64,000 bases of DNA. Source: CAXXOK01 sp963666755. GTDB taxonomy: Bacteria; Bacillota; Clostridia; Christensenellales; Aristaeellaceae. Under the pieces are notes generated by a model. It searched no databases and had not been told where the DNA came from. It saw nothing but the letters and a program-made list of their open reading frames with translations. Positions 24,142-34,221 of the stretch are shown here, in pieces (the stretch's first letter is position 1; each line of letters begins with the position of its first letter). The position numbers and the translations under genes are program-made. The DNA lies in the NCBI GenBank assembly GCA_963666755.2, contig CAXXGW010000008.1:248001-312000 (forward strand), given 5' to 3'.

Positions 24142-27100
24142 ATGCGTAACGGAATGCTGGCCGCTTTGGCGGCCCTGGCCATGGGCGCCACCGCGTTGGG
24201 CGCCTGGGGCATCAGCGACCTGCCCCGTTTCCGCCACGCACCGCAGCCGCAGCCGGTGGCCCGCGTCGTGGTACCCATGCCCGCCGCCCCGGTGACGGTC
24301 GAGCCGGTGCGCCAGCAGGCGGCGCCCGCGCCGGTGCCGCTGGAGGGCGTCAAGATCGGCGATCTGATGTTCCGCCGCGTCACCACCGAAGCGGGGTCCG
24401 ACACACCCGAGGCCTGCCTGAGCTTTTCCGCCGCGCTGGACACCACCATCCGCTATGCCGATTACGTGGCGCTGCCCGCCGGATTGCGCGCCGGGTTCCG
24501 GGTCGAGGGCGAGCGGCTGTGCCTGAGCGGCTTCGCCTTCGGGCGTGAATACCAGTTGACCCTGCGCGCCGGACTGCCCGCCGCCAAGGGCGAGAAGCTG
24601 GCCGCCGACACCGCCGTCACCATCGGTTTCGCCGACCGCCCGGCCAATGTGTCGTTCGGCCCCGGCTTCGTGCTGCCGCGCGAGACCGCCGAGGGTCTGC
24701 CGGTCACCACCGTCAACGTCAAGCGCCTGGACATGAACGTCTACCGCGTCGGCGACCGCCTGCTGGCCCGCATGCGCGAGGATCTGGTCGAACAGCGCAA
24801 GACCTATCCCTATGCCGCCCGCCGCATCGGCGAGGACGAGGGCCGCAAGGTGTGGACCGGCACCATGAACGTGTCGGGGCCGCGCAACGATGCCGTCACC
24901 AGCCTGTTCCCGTTGGCCGAGGCCATCGGCAAGGCCGAGCCCGGCGCCTATCTGGTCACCGCCAGGAACCCCGATGCCTCGCGCGAGGATGACGAGGACG
25001 GCTATTACTACGACCCCGACGGCGATTACCGCGACATCGCGGCGCAATGGGTGGTGCAGACCGATCTGGGCCTGACCAGCTTCACCGGCGCCGACGGCCT
25101 GACCCTGTCGGTGCGGTCGCTGAAAACCGCCAAGCCGCTGGCCGGGGTGCGGCTGACGCTGATCGCCCGCAACAACGACGAATTGGGCCAGGCGGTCACC
25201 GGCGCCGACGGCATCGCCCGTTTCGCCCCCGGCCTGATGCGCGGCCAGGGCGGCATGGCGCCGGTCATGGTCATGGCCTATGGCGCCGAGGATTTCGCCT
25301 TTCTGGATTTGCGGCGCGGCAGCTTCGACCTGTCCGACCGTGGCGTCGATGGCCGTGCCCCGGCCGGTCCGGTGGATGCCTTCCTGTACACCGAACGCGG
25401 CATCTACCGCCCCGGCGAGACGGTGCATCTGACGGCACTGTCGCGCGATCCGGCGGTGCGGGCCATCGAGAACCGCCAGCTGGTGGTCAAGATCATGCGC
25501 CCCGACGGCAAGGAATACCGCCGTTTCACCCTCGCCGACCAGGGCGGTGGCGGCGGCAGCGTGTCCATCACGCTGCCCGCCGCCGCCAATCGCGGCAATT
25601 GGGAAGCCACCGCCCATGTGGACCCCGAAAGCGAGGCGGTGGGCCGGGTGTCGTTCGAGGTCCAGGATTTCGTGCCGCAACGGCTGGGCCTGAGTCTGGG
25701 CGAGCGCCCGGCGGTACTGAAGCCCGGCAATGCTCTGTCGATCCCGGTGGAGGCGCGCTTCCTGTACGGCGCCCCAGCCTCGGCCCTGGGCGGCGAGGCG
25801 GAACTGAGCGTCGAGCCCGATCCCGCCCCCTTCCCCAAGTTCAAGGGCTACCGCTGGGGCCTGCCCGACGAGAAATTCGAGGGCACGCGGGTGGAATTGG
25901 CGGTATCCGACACCGACGACAAGGGCGCGACCCAGGTCACCGGACAGGTGCCGACCGGCCTGCATTCCAGCCTGCCGCTGCGCGCCGATATCGGCATCGC
26001 CATCCGCGAACCGGGCGGCCGCGCCACCGGCGAACACGTCTATGTGCCGCTGCGCCTGCGCCCGGTGGCGCTGGGCATCAAGCCGCGATTCGAGGACAGC
26101 GTGCGGCGCGGCGCCGAAGCGTTGTTCGACGTGGTGGCGGTCAACGAGGCGGGCGAGGCGGTGGCCCGCCCCAACGTCAGCTACAAGCTGTTCAAGGATA
26201 CCTCGACCTGGCAATGGTACCGCTCGGGCTCGCGCTGGCGGTACGAGCGGGTGGCCCGCGAGAGCGAGATCGCCGCAGGCACCCTGAATATCGGCGCCAA
26301 TGATCCGGCCCTGGTGCGGCAGGTGGTGGATTGGGGCCGCTACCGCCTGGAGGTCCGCGACGGCGCGGGCGACGCCGTGTCCTCGGTGTCGTTCTGGGGC
26401 GGCTGGTACGGCAACGCCACAGCCGACCGGCCCGACCGCCTGAAACTGGCCGCCGACAAGCCCGGCTATGCGGCGGGCGACAGCGCCAAGCTGCATATCG
26501 ACAGCGAATTCGCGGGCGAGGCCCTGGTGGTCATCGCCAATGAACAGGTGCACGAGGTGCGGAGCATCGCCGTCCCGGCGGGCGGCACCGATGTCGCGGT
26601 GACCGTGCGGCCTGAATGGGGGCCGGGCGCCTATGCCCTGGTCACCCTGTACCGGCCGCTGTCGGAAAAGCTGGGCCACGCCCCGGTGCGGGCCGTCGGC
26701 GTGGCGTGGCTGGGCCTCAACCCCGCCGACCGCACCCTGGGTCTTAGCCTGGGCGCGCCCGAGCGCATGGCGCCGCGCCAGACCATCACCGTCCCGGTCA
26801 AGGTGGCGGGTGCCGCCGACCACACCTTCGTCACCCTGGCGGCGGTGGATCAGGGCATCCTGCAACTCACCCGCTTCAAGAGCCCGGCGCCCCAGGCCCA
26901 TTATCTGAGCAAGCGCCGTCTGGGCGTCGGCATGCGCGACGATTACGGCCGCCTGATCCGCGGCCTCGCCACCGGCGACGACCAGGGCGGCGACGCCTTT
27001 GGCGGCAAGGGGCTGGATGTGGTGCCGACCCGTACCGTCGCTTTGTTCTCGGGCGTGGTCGCGGTCAAGGACGGCGTTGCCGCCATCCCGCTGGAGGTCC

Positions 27101-29040
27101 CCGACTTCCAGGGCGAGCTGCGGCTGATGGCGGTGGCCTGGGACGGCGCCAAGGTGGGCTCGGCCGAGGCGCGCCTGACCGTGCGCGATCCCATCGTCGC
27201 CGAAGTGATCCTGCCGCGCTTCCTGGCCCCCGGTGACCAGGGCCGCGCGACGGTCTTGCTGCACAACGTGGACGGCGCCGAGGGCAGCTATGCCCTGACC
27301 CTGTCCGGTCATGGCGCGGTGGCGGGGGACAGCATCGCCCGCACCATTCCGCTGGCCAAGGGCAAGCGCGAGGTGTTCACCGTGCCGCTGGCCGCCGGAA
27401 GTGCCGGGTTCGGCAAGGTGGAACTGGCGGTCAAGGGGCCGGACGGCTTCTCCGTCGCCCGCGACTGGCCGATCCAGGTGCGCCCGGCGCAATTGCCGGA
27501 AACCCGCCAGAGCGTGGTGTCCATGGCGGCGGGCGAAACGGCCACCATCGACGGCGCCGTGCTGAACGGCATGGTCCCCGGCACCGGCAGCGTGGCCATC
27601 AGCCTGTCGCGTTGGCAGGGCATCGACGTGCCCGGCCTGTTGCGCTGGCTGGATCGCTATCCCTTCGGCTGCCTGGAGCAGACCACCAGCCGCGCCTTGC
27701 CGCTGCTGTATTTCAACGATCTGGCGCTGCTGTCCGGCAACCGCCAGGACCAGAACATTCCGCAGCGGGTGCAGGACGCGGTCGAGCGCGTGGTGTCCAT
27801 GCAGACGCCCGAGGGCAATTTCAACATGTGGGGCCAGTGGGGCGGCGAGGCTGATCCCTGGTTGTCGGTGTTCGCCCTGGATTTCCTGGGGCGCGCGGTG
27901 GAAAAGGGCTACGACGTGCCCGCCGCCACCATGAATCTGGGCCGGACGTGGCTGAAATCGCAGGCGGTGCGCGCCGACCGCGACGAGGTCCGCGCCTATG
28001 CCATGGCGCTGCTGGCCCGCAAGGGTTTGGCCAATGCCGGTGACCTGCGCTATTTCCACGATTCCAAACCGCCGAAATCGGCCATGGCCCAGGCCCATCT
28101 GGGCGCCGCCCTGGATGCGGTCGGCGAGCGGGCACGGGCCAACACCGCCTATGAGGCGGCGCGCAAGGCGCTGGCGGCGGCGGATGGCAAATACGTGCAA
28201 TTGCCCTATGGCTCGCGTCTGCGCGACATCTACGCCGTGGCGGCGGTGATGGCCGGGGCCGGGCGCGGCGCCCAGGTGGTGCCGCTGCTGGAGGAAGGCG
28301 GCACCCTGGGCGCCCCGGTGGATTTGACCACCACCCAGGACAAGGCGTGGATGCTGCTGGCCGCCGCCGAAATGGCGAAGAATGCGGGCAAGCTGGCGGT
28401 GGAGGTGGACGGCAAGGCCGTGGGCACCGGCGATCCGGTCACCGTCCCGGTCGGCGGCGACGCCCTGGCGCGTGGCGTCACCGTGAAGAACGCGGGCGAC
28501 GGCGCGGTGTTCCGCGTCGTCTCAGCCGAGGGCGTGCCCGCCGAGCCGCAACCGGCCCTGTCCCAGGGCGTGCACCTGTCCAAGCATGTCTTCACCCTGG
28601 ACGGCCAGCCCGCCGATCTGGCGGCGGTCAAGCGCAACGACCGGCTGGTGGTGGTGGTCGAGGGCAAGGGCCTGTCGGAAGTGACCGGTGAATACGCCCT
28701 GTTGGATCTGCTGCCCGCCGGGTGGGACATCGAGGGATTGCTGCGGCCGGAACAGCCGGGCTATGGCTGGGTCGGGCGGCTGTCCGAGGCCGAGATGCGG
28801 CAGGCCCGCGACGACCGCTTCGTCGCCGTCGTCACCCTGCCCAATTGGGAAATGGACCGCAGCGATCCCGACATGCCGACCCGTAAATACGCTTCCAAGA
28901 CCTGGGAGTTCAAGGCCGCCTATGTGGTGCGGGCGGTGACGCCGGGCAGCTTCGCCCTGCCCGCCGCCACCGCCGAACACATGTACGCCCCGCGCATCCG
29001 CGCCCGCACCGAGCCGGGCCGGGTGACCATCGGCGAATGA
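24142..29040 (+). CDS. Bacterial alpha-2-macroglobulin (YfhM type)
   Basis: 1632 residues. The N-terminus is a hydrophobic signal or anchor (MRNGMLAALAALAMGATALG) without a lipobox Cys. A long series of macroglobulin beta domains follows, including the segment GPVDAFLYTERGIYRPGETV. The thioester motif CLEQ is intact (Cys1177 in PFGCLEQTTSRALP), followed by the alpha-helical toroid domain. Family knowledge: these periplasmic proteins trap proteases by a covalent thioester link. They pair with penicillin-binding protein 1C, which repairs peptidoglycan. Here the stop overlaps the pbpC start (ATGA), the usual pairing. The lack of a lipidated Cys means it is held, if at all, by its N-terminal helix. 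Confidence 0.93.
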   Translation: MRNGMLAALAALAMGATALGAWGISDLPRFRHAPQPQPVARVVVPMPAAPVTVEPVRQQAAPAPVPLEGVKIGDLMFRRVTTEAGSDTPEACLSFSAALDTTIRYADYVALPAGLRAGFRVEGERLCLSGFAFGREYQLTLRAGLPAAKGEKLAADTAVTIGFADRPANVSFGPGFVLPRETAEGLPVTTVNVKRLDMNVYRVGDRLLARMREDLVEQRKTYPYAARRIGEDEGRKVWTGTMNVSGPRNDAVTSLFPLAEAIGKAEPGAYLVTARNPDASREDDEDGYYYDPDGDYRDIAAQWVVQTDLGLTSFTGADGLTLSVRSLKTAKPLAGVRLTLIARNNDELGQAVTGADGIARFAPGLMRGQGGMAPVMVMAYGAEDFAFLDLRRGSFDLSDRGVDGRAPAGPVDAFLYTERGIYRPGETVHLTALSRDPAVRAIENRQLVVKIMRPDGKEYRRFTLADQGGGGGSVSITLPAAANRGNWEATAHVDPESEAVGRVSFEVQDFVPQRLGLSLGERPAVLKPGNALSIPVEARFLYGAPASALGGEAELSVEPDPAPFPKFKGYRWGLPDEKFEGTRVELAVSDTDDKGATQVTGQVPTGLHSSLPLRADIGIAIREPGGRATGEHVYVPLRLRPVALGIKPRFEDSVRRGAEALFDVVAVNEAGEAVARPNVSYKLFKDTSTWQWYRSGSRWRYERVARESEIAAGTLNIGANDPALVRQVVDWGRYRLEVRDGAGDAVSSVSFWGGWYGNATADRPDRLKLAADKPGYAAGDSAKLHIDSEFAGEALVVIANEQVHEVRSIAVPAGGTDVAVTVRPEWGPGAYALVTLYRPLSEKLGHAPVRAVGVAWLGLNPADRTLGLSLGAPERMAPRQTITVPVKVAGAADHTFVTLAAVDQGILQLTRFKSPAPQAHYLSKRRLGVGMRDDYGRLIRGLATGDDQGGDAFGGKGLDVVPTRTVALFSGVVAVKDGVAAIPLEVPDFQGELRLMAVAWDGAKVGSAEARLTVRDPIVAEVILPRFLAPGDQGRATVLLHNVDGAEGSYALTLSGHGAVAGDSIARTIPLAKGKREVFTVPLAAGSAGFGKVELAVKGPDGFSVARDWPIQVRPAQLPETRQSVVSMAAGETATIDGAVLNGMVPGTGSVAISLSRWQGIDVPGLLRWLDRYPFGCLEQTTSRALPLLYFNDLALLSGNRQDQNIPQRVQDAVERVVSMQTPEGNFNMWGQWGGEADPWLSVFALDFLGRAVEKGYDVPAATMNLGRTWLKSQAVRADRDEVRAYAMALLARKGLANAGDLRYFHDSKPPKSAMAQAHLGAALDAVGERARANTAYEAARKALAAADGKYVQLPYGSRLRDIYAVAAVMAGAGRGAQVVPLLEEGGTLGAPVDLTTTQDKAWMLLAAAEMAKNAGKLAVEVDGKAVGTGDPVTVPVGGDALARGVTVKNAGDGAVFRVVSAEGVPAEPQPALSQGVHLSKHVFTLDGQPADLAAVKRNDRLVVVVEGKGLSEVTGEYALLDLLPAGWDIEGLLRPEQPGYGWVGRLSEAEMRQARDDRFVAVVTLPNWEMDRSDPDMPTRKYASKTWEFKAAYVVRAVTPGSFALPAATAEHMYAPRIRARTEPGRVTIGE

Positions 29041-31085
29041 AGCCTGTCCGGGCGGCGGCGATCGGTCTGATGGCGGTGGCGGCCCTGGCCGTCACCGCCG
29101 ACCGCCTGCTGCCGCCCGATCTGAGCCGGTTGCAGGGACGCTCCACCGTGGTGGTGGATGCCGAGGGGCATCTGCTGCGCCCCTTCGCCACCGCCGACGG
29201 CACCTGGCGCCTGCCGACCCGGCCCGAGCGGGTGGACCCGCTGTATCTGGCCATGCTGCGCGCCGTCGAGGACCGCCGCTACGGCTGGCATCCCGGCGTG
29301 GACCCGCTGGCGGCGCTGCGGGCGATGGGGCAGATGGCGCGGCATGGAAGGGTGGTGTCGGGCGCCTCGACCCTGACCATGCAGAGTGCACGGCTGCTGG
29401 AGCCCAAGCCGCGGACCCTGGCCGCCAAACTGGAGGAATCCCTGCGTGCCGTACAATTGCAGGCGCGGCTGGGCCGCGACGGCGTGCTGGAGGCCTATCT
29501 GACTCTGGCGCCGTTCGGCGGCGCGCTGGAGGGTGTCACCGCCGCCGCGCTGGCGTGGTTCGGCAAGGAACCCGACCACCTGACCCCCGCCGAGGCGGCG
29601 TTGTTGGTGGCGTTGCCGCAATCGCCGGAACGGCTGCGCCCCGACCGGCGGCCCGAGGCGGCCCGCGCCGCCCGCGACCGCGTGCTGGACCGTGCCGCGA
29701 GGGCCGGGGTGATCAACGCCGACGTGGCCCGCGCCGCCAAGGCCGACCCGGTACCCACATTCCAGAAATCCATGCCCCTGCTGGCCCCCCATCTGGCCGA
29801 GCGGTTGGCGGCGGAAGCACCACGCGGCAGCATCCTGCGCACCCGCATCGACGGCGGCGTGCAGCGCGGGCTGGAGGGGTTGGGCCGGGCGGTGGCGGCA
29901 CGGCTGGAGCCCGGCGCCGATCTGGCGGTGGTGGTGGTCGCCAACAACGACCGCCGCCTGCTGGCCAGCCTGGGCAGCGCCGATTGGCTGAACCGTCAGG
30001 TGGATTTGACCCAGGCAGTGCGCTCGCCCGGCTCGGCGCTGAAGCCGTTCATCTATGCCCTGGCCTTCGACGATCTGTCGCTGCATCCGGGAACGCGCAT
30101 GTCCGACATGCCGCAGCGTTTCGGCGATTGGACGCCGCGCAATTTCGACCACGATTTCCACGGCATGGTGACCGCGCGCGAGGCGTTGCAGCGGTCGTTG
30201 AACGTGCCCGCCGTGCAGGCGCTGGAACGGGTGGGGCCGGTGCGCTTCGTCGCCCTGCTGCAACAGGCCGGGGCGCGGCTGGCCTTCCCCCCTGGCGGCG
30301 AGGAACCCGGCCTGCCGCTGGCGTTGGGCGGCGTCGGCATCCGGCTGGCCGATCTGGCGGCGCTGTATGCCGCCCTGGCCGATGGCGGCCGTGTGCTGCC
30401 GCTGTCGGTCCTCAGCGGCGAAACGGCGCCCGAGGCGAAACGGCTGGTGGGCGAGGCGGCGGCGCGGGCGGTACTCCTGGTGCTGGAGGACAGCCCCGCC
30501 CCCGACGGCTTCGCCACCGGCTCGGCGGTGGCGCGGGTGCGCCGCATCGCCTTCAAGACCGGCACCTCGTTCGGCTTCCGCGATGCCTGGAGCGTGGGAT
30601 CGTCGGCGGATTACACCGTGGCGGTGTGGGTCGGGCGCCCGGATGGTGCCCCCCGCCCCGGCGAGATGGGGCGCGGCACCGCCGCCCCGGTGCTGTTCCG
30701 CGCCTTCGACCTGTTGCCGCCCGACCACGCGCCGCGCCCGGCACCACGCCAGCCCGACCATGCCCTGTTCCACCGCGATCCGCCGCCCGCCTTGGCGCAA
30801 CTGAACCCGGCCGAGGACGCGGTGCCATCGCCCGGCGGCCGCACCGATCCGCTGCGCATCCTGTTCCCGCCCGACGGCGCTACCGTGGAAAGTCTTGAGG
30901 ACGGCATCGGCCTGAACGCGGCGGGCGGACGCCCGCCCTATCGCTGGGTGGCGGACGGCAAACCGCTGGCCGACGGCGCCACCTTCTGGCGCCCCGATGG
31001 CGACGGCTTCGCCCGCGTGGTGGTGATCGACAAGGAAGGCCGCCGCGCCGCCGCCGCCATCCGGGTCAGCGTGCCGGGAAAGTAA
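29037..31085 (+). CDS. pbpC: Penicillin-binding protein 1C
   Basis: 682 residues. A single N-terminal membrane anchor precedes a GT51 transglycosylase domain with the catalytic Glu in AVEDRRYGWHPGVDPLAA, and SGASTLTMQ further on. The transpeptidase domain has the active Ser in SPGSALKPF (about residue 333), SLN in RSLNVPAVQ, and KTG in FKTGTSFGFRDAW (about residue 506). A BiPBP_C-type beta domain closes the protein (GLNAAGGRPPYRWVADGKPL). It acts on the periplasmic face of the inner membrane in peptidoglycan synthesis. Translation is coupled to the alpha-2-macroglobulin gene. All catalytic residues appear intact. Confidence 0.95.
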   Translation: MKPVRAAAIGLMAVAALAVTADRLLPPDLSRLQGRSTVVVDAEGHLLRPFATADGTWRLPTRPERVDPLYLAMLRAVEDRRYGWHPGVDPLAALRAMGQMARHGRVVSGASTLTMQSARLLEPKPRTLAAKLEESLRAVQLQARLGRDGVLEAYLTLAPFGGALEGVTAAALAWFGKEPDHLTPAEAALLVALPQSPERLRPDRRPEAARAARDRVLDRAARAGVINADVARAAKADPVPTFQKSMPLLAPHLAERLAAEAPRGSILRTRIDGGVQRGLEGLGRAVAARLEPGADLAVVVVANNDRRLLASLGSADWLNRQVDLTQAVRSPGSALKPFIYALAFDDLSLHPGTRMSDMPQRFGDWTPRNFDHDFHGMVTAREALQRSLNVPAVQALERVGPVRFVALLQQAGARLAFPPGGEEPGLPLALGGVGIRLADLAALYAALADGGRVLPLSVLSGETAPEAKRLVGEAAARAVLLVLEDSPAPDGFATGSAVARVRRIAFKTGTSFGFRDAWSVGSSADYTVAVWVGRPDGAPRPGEMGRGTAAPVLFRAFDLLPPDHAPRPAPRQPDHALFHRDPPPALAQLNPAEDAVPSPGGRTDPLRILFPPDGATVESLEDGIGLNAAGGRPPYRWVADGKPLADGATFWRPDGDGFARVVVIDKEGRRAAAAIRVSVPGK

Positions 31086-31094
31086 GGAACTGCC

Positions 31095-32369
31095 TCACCC
31101 GCCCAGGAATTCCAGCTGCCAGTCCATCTCGTCGGCGGTCAGCGGGAAGATGCCGCCGCGCGCGTGCAGGTGGCGGCTGGGGGGCAGGCGCAGCAGGCGG
31201 GACTGCAACTGGTCGCACAGCCCCACCGACAGCCCGGCCTTCCAGGTCACCGCCACGATGCCCTTGGCGCTTTGCGTCGCCACCGTCTTGCGCACGGTGG
31301 CGACTTCCAGCCCGGCCATCACCGCCAGGGCGGCGATGACGAAGGCGTGGTCGCCGCCCGACAAAGCGGCATCGATGGTGCTTTCGTCCAGCTTACCCTG
31401 GTTCTTCAGGGTCTGCGCCCGCATCAGGGCGGTGGTTTCGTCGGCGGCCTTTCTGGCATCGGCCTTGGCGATGCCTGTCGCTTCCAGTTCGTCCAGGCGC
31501 TTGCGCACCACGGCGGCGACCGCCACCGCCGCGTCGGGTTCCAAATCCTGACGGGCGGCCAGCCCCTGCAACAGGTTGGCAGCGACGAAGCGCGCCAGCT
31601 TGCCCGCCGCCTTGGGCGACAGGTGCGGCCGGTCCACCAGCGGCTGATGCCATTGTTCGATATCGGGGGCGCGGTCGATCAGCCGGTCCAGCGTTTCCTC
31701 GCGGATTTGCGCCGACGGATTGCCCAACAGGGTGGCGATAGCGTCGATATCGTCGGTGGCGGCGATGGCGTCGGCGACCCGCGCCTTGACCTCGGCGCGT
31801 TTGGAAATGGCGGCCAGCGCGCCGGGAATGGGGCTGGAGGCGATGATTTCCAGCAGATCGTCGTCGGACAGCACCGGCGAGAATTGCAGCACCGGCGCCG
31901 ATACCGCGATCTCGGCATCACGGGCCAGACGGCGGATGACCTCGGGCGGGGCGTCGGCCACGTCCTTCAGCGCCTCGGACAGGATACAGCGCACCTTGGC
32001 GATCTGGTCGCGGGCCAGGACCTCGAGGGTTTCGTAGGTCAGGCGGCGCAGGCGGTCCTGTTCGTTGGCCGACAGGCCGGGGGCCAGACGCACGATCTTG
32101 GCGGCCAGTTCGCCGCGCACCCCTTCGTCGCCGTCACCGGCCAGCAGCAGATTGGCCTGGGGCGGCGTCTGGGCATTTCCGGCGACACAGCGCCGCACCT
32201 CGGGGCTGGCATCCTCGGCCAGGTAATACAGGATTTCCGGCCGCACGTCGGGGCGGGCGGCCAGTTCCGCCCGCTGCGCCGCATTGGCCGAGGCTGCCAG
32301 TTCGCGCGCCGCCTCGTAATCCAGCTTGCGGCCATTGCCCAGCAACCGCTTGAACAGCCCCAGCACCAT
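31095..32369 (-). CDS. DUF2336 protein
   Basis: 424 residues, mostly short helical repeats of HEAT-like character (ARPDVRPEILYYLAEDASPE, DIDAIATLLGNPSAQIREET). This matches DUF2336, a family found almost only in alphaproteobacteria, with several paralogues per genome in magnetospirilla. No catalytic motif is visible and no signal peptide, so it is probably a cytoplasmic scaffold. It lies three bases after the diguanylate cyclase gene and is surely cotranscribed, which suggests a link to c-di-GMP or another signalling route. The function is unknown. Confidence 0.85.
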   Translation of the reverse strand: MVLGLFKRLLGNGRKLDYEAARELAASANAAQRAELAARPDVRPEILYYLAEDASPEVRRCVAGNAQTPPQANLLLAGDGDEGVRGELAAKIVRLAPGLSANEQDRLRRLTYETLEVLARDQIAKVRCILSEALKDVADAPPEVIRRLARDAEIAVSAPVLQFSPVLSDDDLLEIIASSPIPGALAAISKRAEVKARVADAIAATDDIDAIATLLGNPSAQIREETLDRLIDRAPDIEQWHQPLVDRPHLSPKAAGKLARFVAANLLQGLAARQDLEPDAAVAVAAVVRKRLDELEATGIAKADARKAADETTALMRAQTLKNQGKLDESTIDAALSGGDHAFVIAALAVMAGLEVATVRKTVATQSAKGIVAVTWKAGLSVGLCDQLQSRLLRLPPSRHLHARGGIFPLTADEMDWQLEFLGG

Positions 32370-32372
32370 GCG

Positions 32373-34055
32373 TCACCTCTTCCCGCGTTCGGCGGTTTCG
32401 GCTGGCGGCGCCAGCCGCCAATCGCCCTTGCCGTCACGCTTGACCTCGTACATGGCCTTGTCGGCGCGGGCGATCAGGTCGTCCAGGCTTTCCACGCTGG
32501 CCCCGCCATGCACCGCCACGCCCAGCGACATGTGCAGCGGCCGGTCCTCGGAGCCCGAGAATTCCGCCAGCCCCACCGCCGCCGCCAACAGGGCGCGGCA
32601 GCGTTGCACGGCGATGTTTTCCTCGGCCCCTTCCAGCCAGATGGCGAATTCGTCGCCGCCCAGGCGGGCGACAAGGTCGATGGGCCGGGTGTGGTGCAGC
32701 AGCATGTCGCGCACCGCCAGCAGCGCCTGATCGCCGCGGGTGTGGCCGTGCACGTCGTTGACCATCTTGAAATTGTCGAGATCGACATAGATCAGGGCGG
32801 CGGGCTTGTGCTCGCGGCTGAGGCGGTTGAAGCGGCGCGCGATCTCTTCGAAGAAGGCGCGGCGGTTGAACAGCCCGGTCAGGGAATCGGTGCGCGACAG
32901 CCGCAGGATGCGTTCGTGATTGGCGATCTGCTCGTTGGCGAGACCGACCTGATTGGCCACGTCGTCGATCAGCAGGCGGTCGTCATCGCCCCAGGCGGCG
33001 CGGCCATGATCGCGCCACAGCAGCACGGCGCCGTTGATCGACTGACGGTAGCGGCTGACCGAGGCCAAGGCGTGCCAGCCGCCGATGTCCTGGTCGAAAT
33101 GGTCGCCGCCCGCCAGGGTGTCCAGCACGGATTTCTCGTCGCCGCCTTCGCCGAACTGCGCCGCCAGGGCGAAGTCCGAGGATTCAGGAAGAATGCGGAA
33201 AATCTGGCAGCCGGTGGCGCCCAGCGCGCGGGCGGTGGCCTCGGCGGCGGCGCGCAGCATATGGGCCGGTTCCACCTCGTCGCGGATGGTGCGCACGATA
33301 TAGGACAGCAGCCGTTCGCGGTTGTTGGCCCGTGACAGCGCCGCGTCGCGCAGCCGTTCCTGGGTGACGTCACGGCAGACGCCGCGTGCGCCGCGCCATT
33401 CGCCGTGCTCGCCCAGGATCGGGGTCGAGGACAGCAGCACGCAGGCCTCGCCGCCATCGGCCAGTTTCATCCACACCTCGCGATCCTCGACCGCCAGGGT
33501 GGCGAGAAAGGGCGAGATTTCGCCCAAGGTAGCGGGCATGACCACGAATTCCACCGGCTCGCGGCCCACCAGCTCGTCGGGGGTGAAGCCCAGCGCGCCC
33601 TTGGGGCTGACGAAGGCGAAGCGGCCGTCCGGCCCCACTTCCCAGGCGAAATCCGAGCTGATCTCCACCAGATCCTTGTAGCGCTGGCGCGATTCCACCA
33701 GGGCCGAGCGCAGATTGCGTTCCAGCGTCGCATCGCGCCCCAGCACCAGCAAATGGCCGTCCTCGGTGGGCAGGGCCGACAATTCCAGGATCACCGCACC
33801 GCCGCCGGGAACCGGCAGCGTCTCGATCACCGGGCGGCCCACGCCCTGGCGCAGGGCGTCCAACTGGCCCAGCCGTCCCTCGGCAATGGCCTGGGCCAGC
33901 AGCTCGGCGCGGCCATTGGCGGCCACCACCGCGCCGTCGCGGTCCAGCACCACGGCGGCACCGGCATAGGCCGACAGGGCGGCGGCGCCCAGGCGGAATT
34001 CCCGCAATGCGGAACCGCCGTTTCGTCCATGCCTGGCCTCGGAAGACGCGCTCAT
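32373..34055 (-). CDS. Diguanylate cyclase with PAS and GAF sensor domains
   Basis: 560 residues, no membrane segment. An N-terminal PAS-like part is followed by a clear PAS domain at about 125-240 (YKDLVEISSDFAWEVGPDG). A GAF-like domain follows at about 255-385, and the C-terminal GGDEF domain at about 395-550. The active-site motif is intact (ARLGGDEFAIWL, near residue 464). The inhibitory I-site RxxD (RPID) sits five residues before it, so product feedback is expected. It would make c-di-GMP in the cytoplasm in response to an unknown signal. It heads a two-gene unit with the DUF2336 gene. Confidence 0.92.
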   Translation of the reverse strand: MSASSEARHGRNGGSALREFRLGAAALSAYAGAAVVLDRDGAVVAANGRAELLAQAIAEGRLGQLDALRQGVGRPVIETLPVPGGGAVILELSALPTEDGHLLVLGRDATLERNLRSALVESRQRYKDLVEISSDFAWEVGPDGRFAFVSPKGALGFTPDELVGREPVEFVVMPATLGEISPFLATLAVEDREVWMKLADGGEACVLLSSTPILGEHGEWRGARGVCRDVTQERLRDAALSRANNRERLLSYIVRTIRDEVEPAHMLRAAAEATARALGATGCQIFRILPESSDFALAAQFGEGGDEKSVLDTLAGGDHFDQDIGGWHALASVSRYRQSINGAVLLWRDHGRAAWGDDDRLLIDDVANQVGLANEQIANHERILRLSRTDSLTGLFNRRAFFEEIARRFNRLSREHKPAALIYVDLDNFKMVNDVHGHTRGDQALLAVRDMLLHHTRPIDLVARLGGDEFAIWLEGAEENIAVQRCRALLAAAVGLAEFSGSEDRPLHMSLGVAVHGGASVESLDDLIARADKAMYEVKRDGKGDWRLAPPAETAERGKR

Positions 34056-34221
34056 GATCCCTTGTCCTTGCAGCCGGAAACCATGCTTAACATAGGTCGG
34101 ACCCCTTCAATAGAGACGAAACCGCGATGCGCACAGCCTTGCGTTGACTTGTTGTCCGCAAAAGATCTGGGGGGATACACGGGCTTGCGTTCGCGGTCAG
34201 GCGGGACTATCTCCATCGGAC

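Noticed and set aside
23386..28200. A 1604-codon open frame on the minus strand opposite the alpha-2-macroglobulin gene
   Set aside because: Only its last part (TetR) has real protein features. The rest is His/Gly/Ala/Gln-rich shadow of the plus-strand gene, as expected at high GC.
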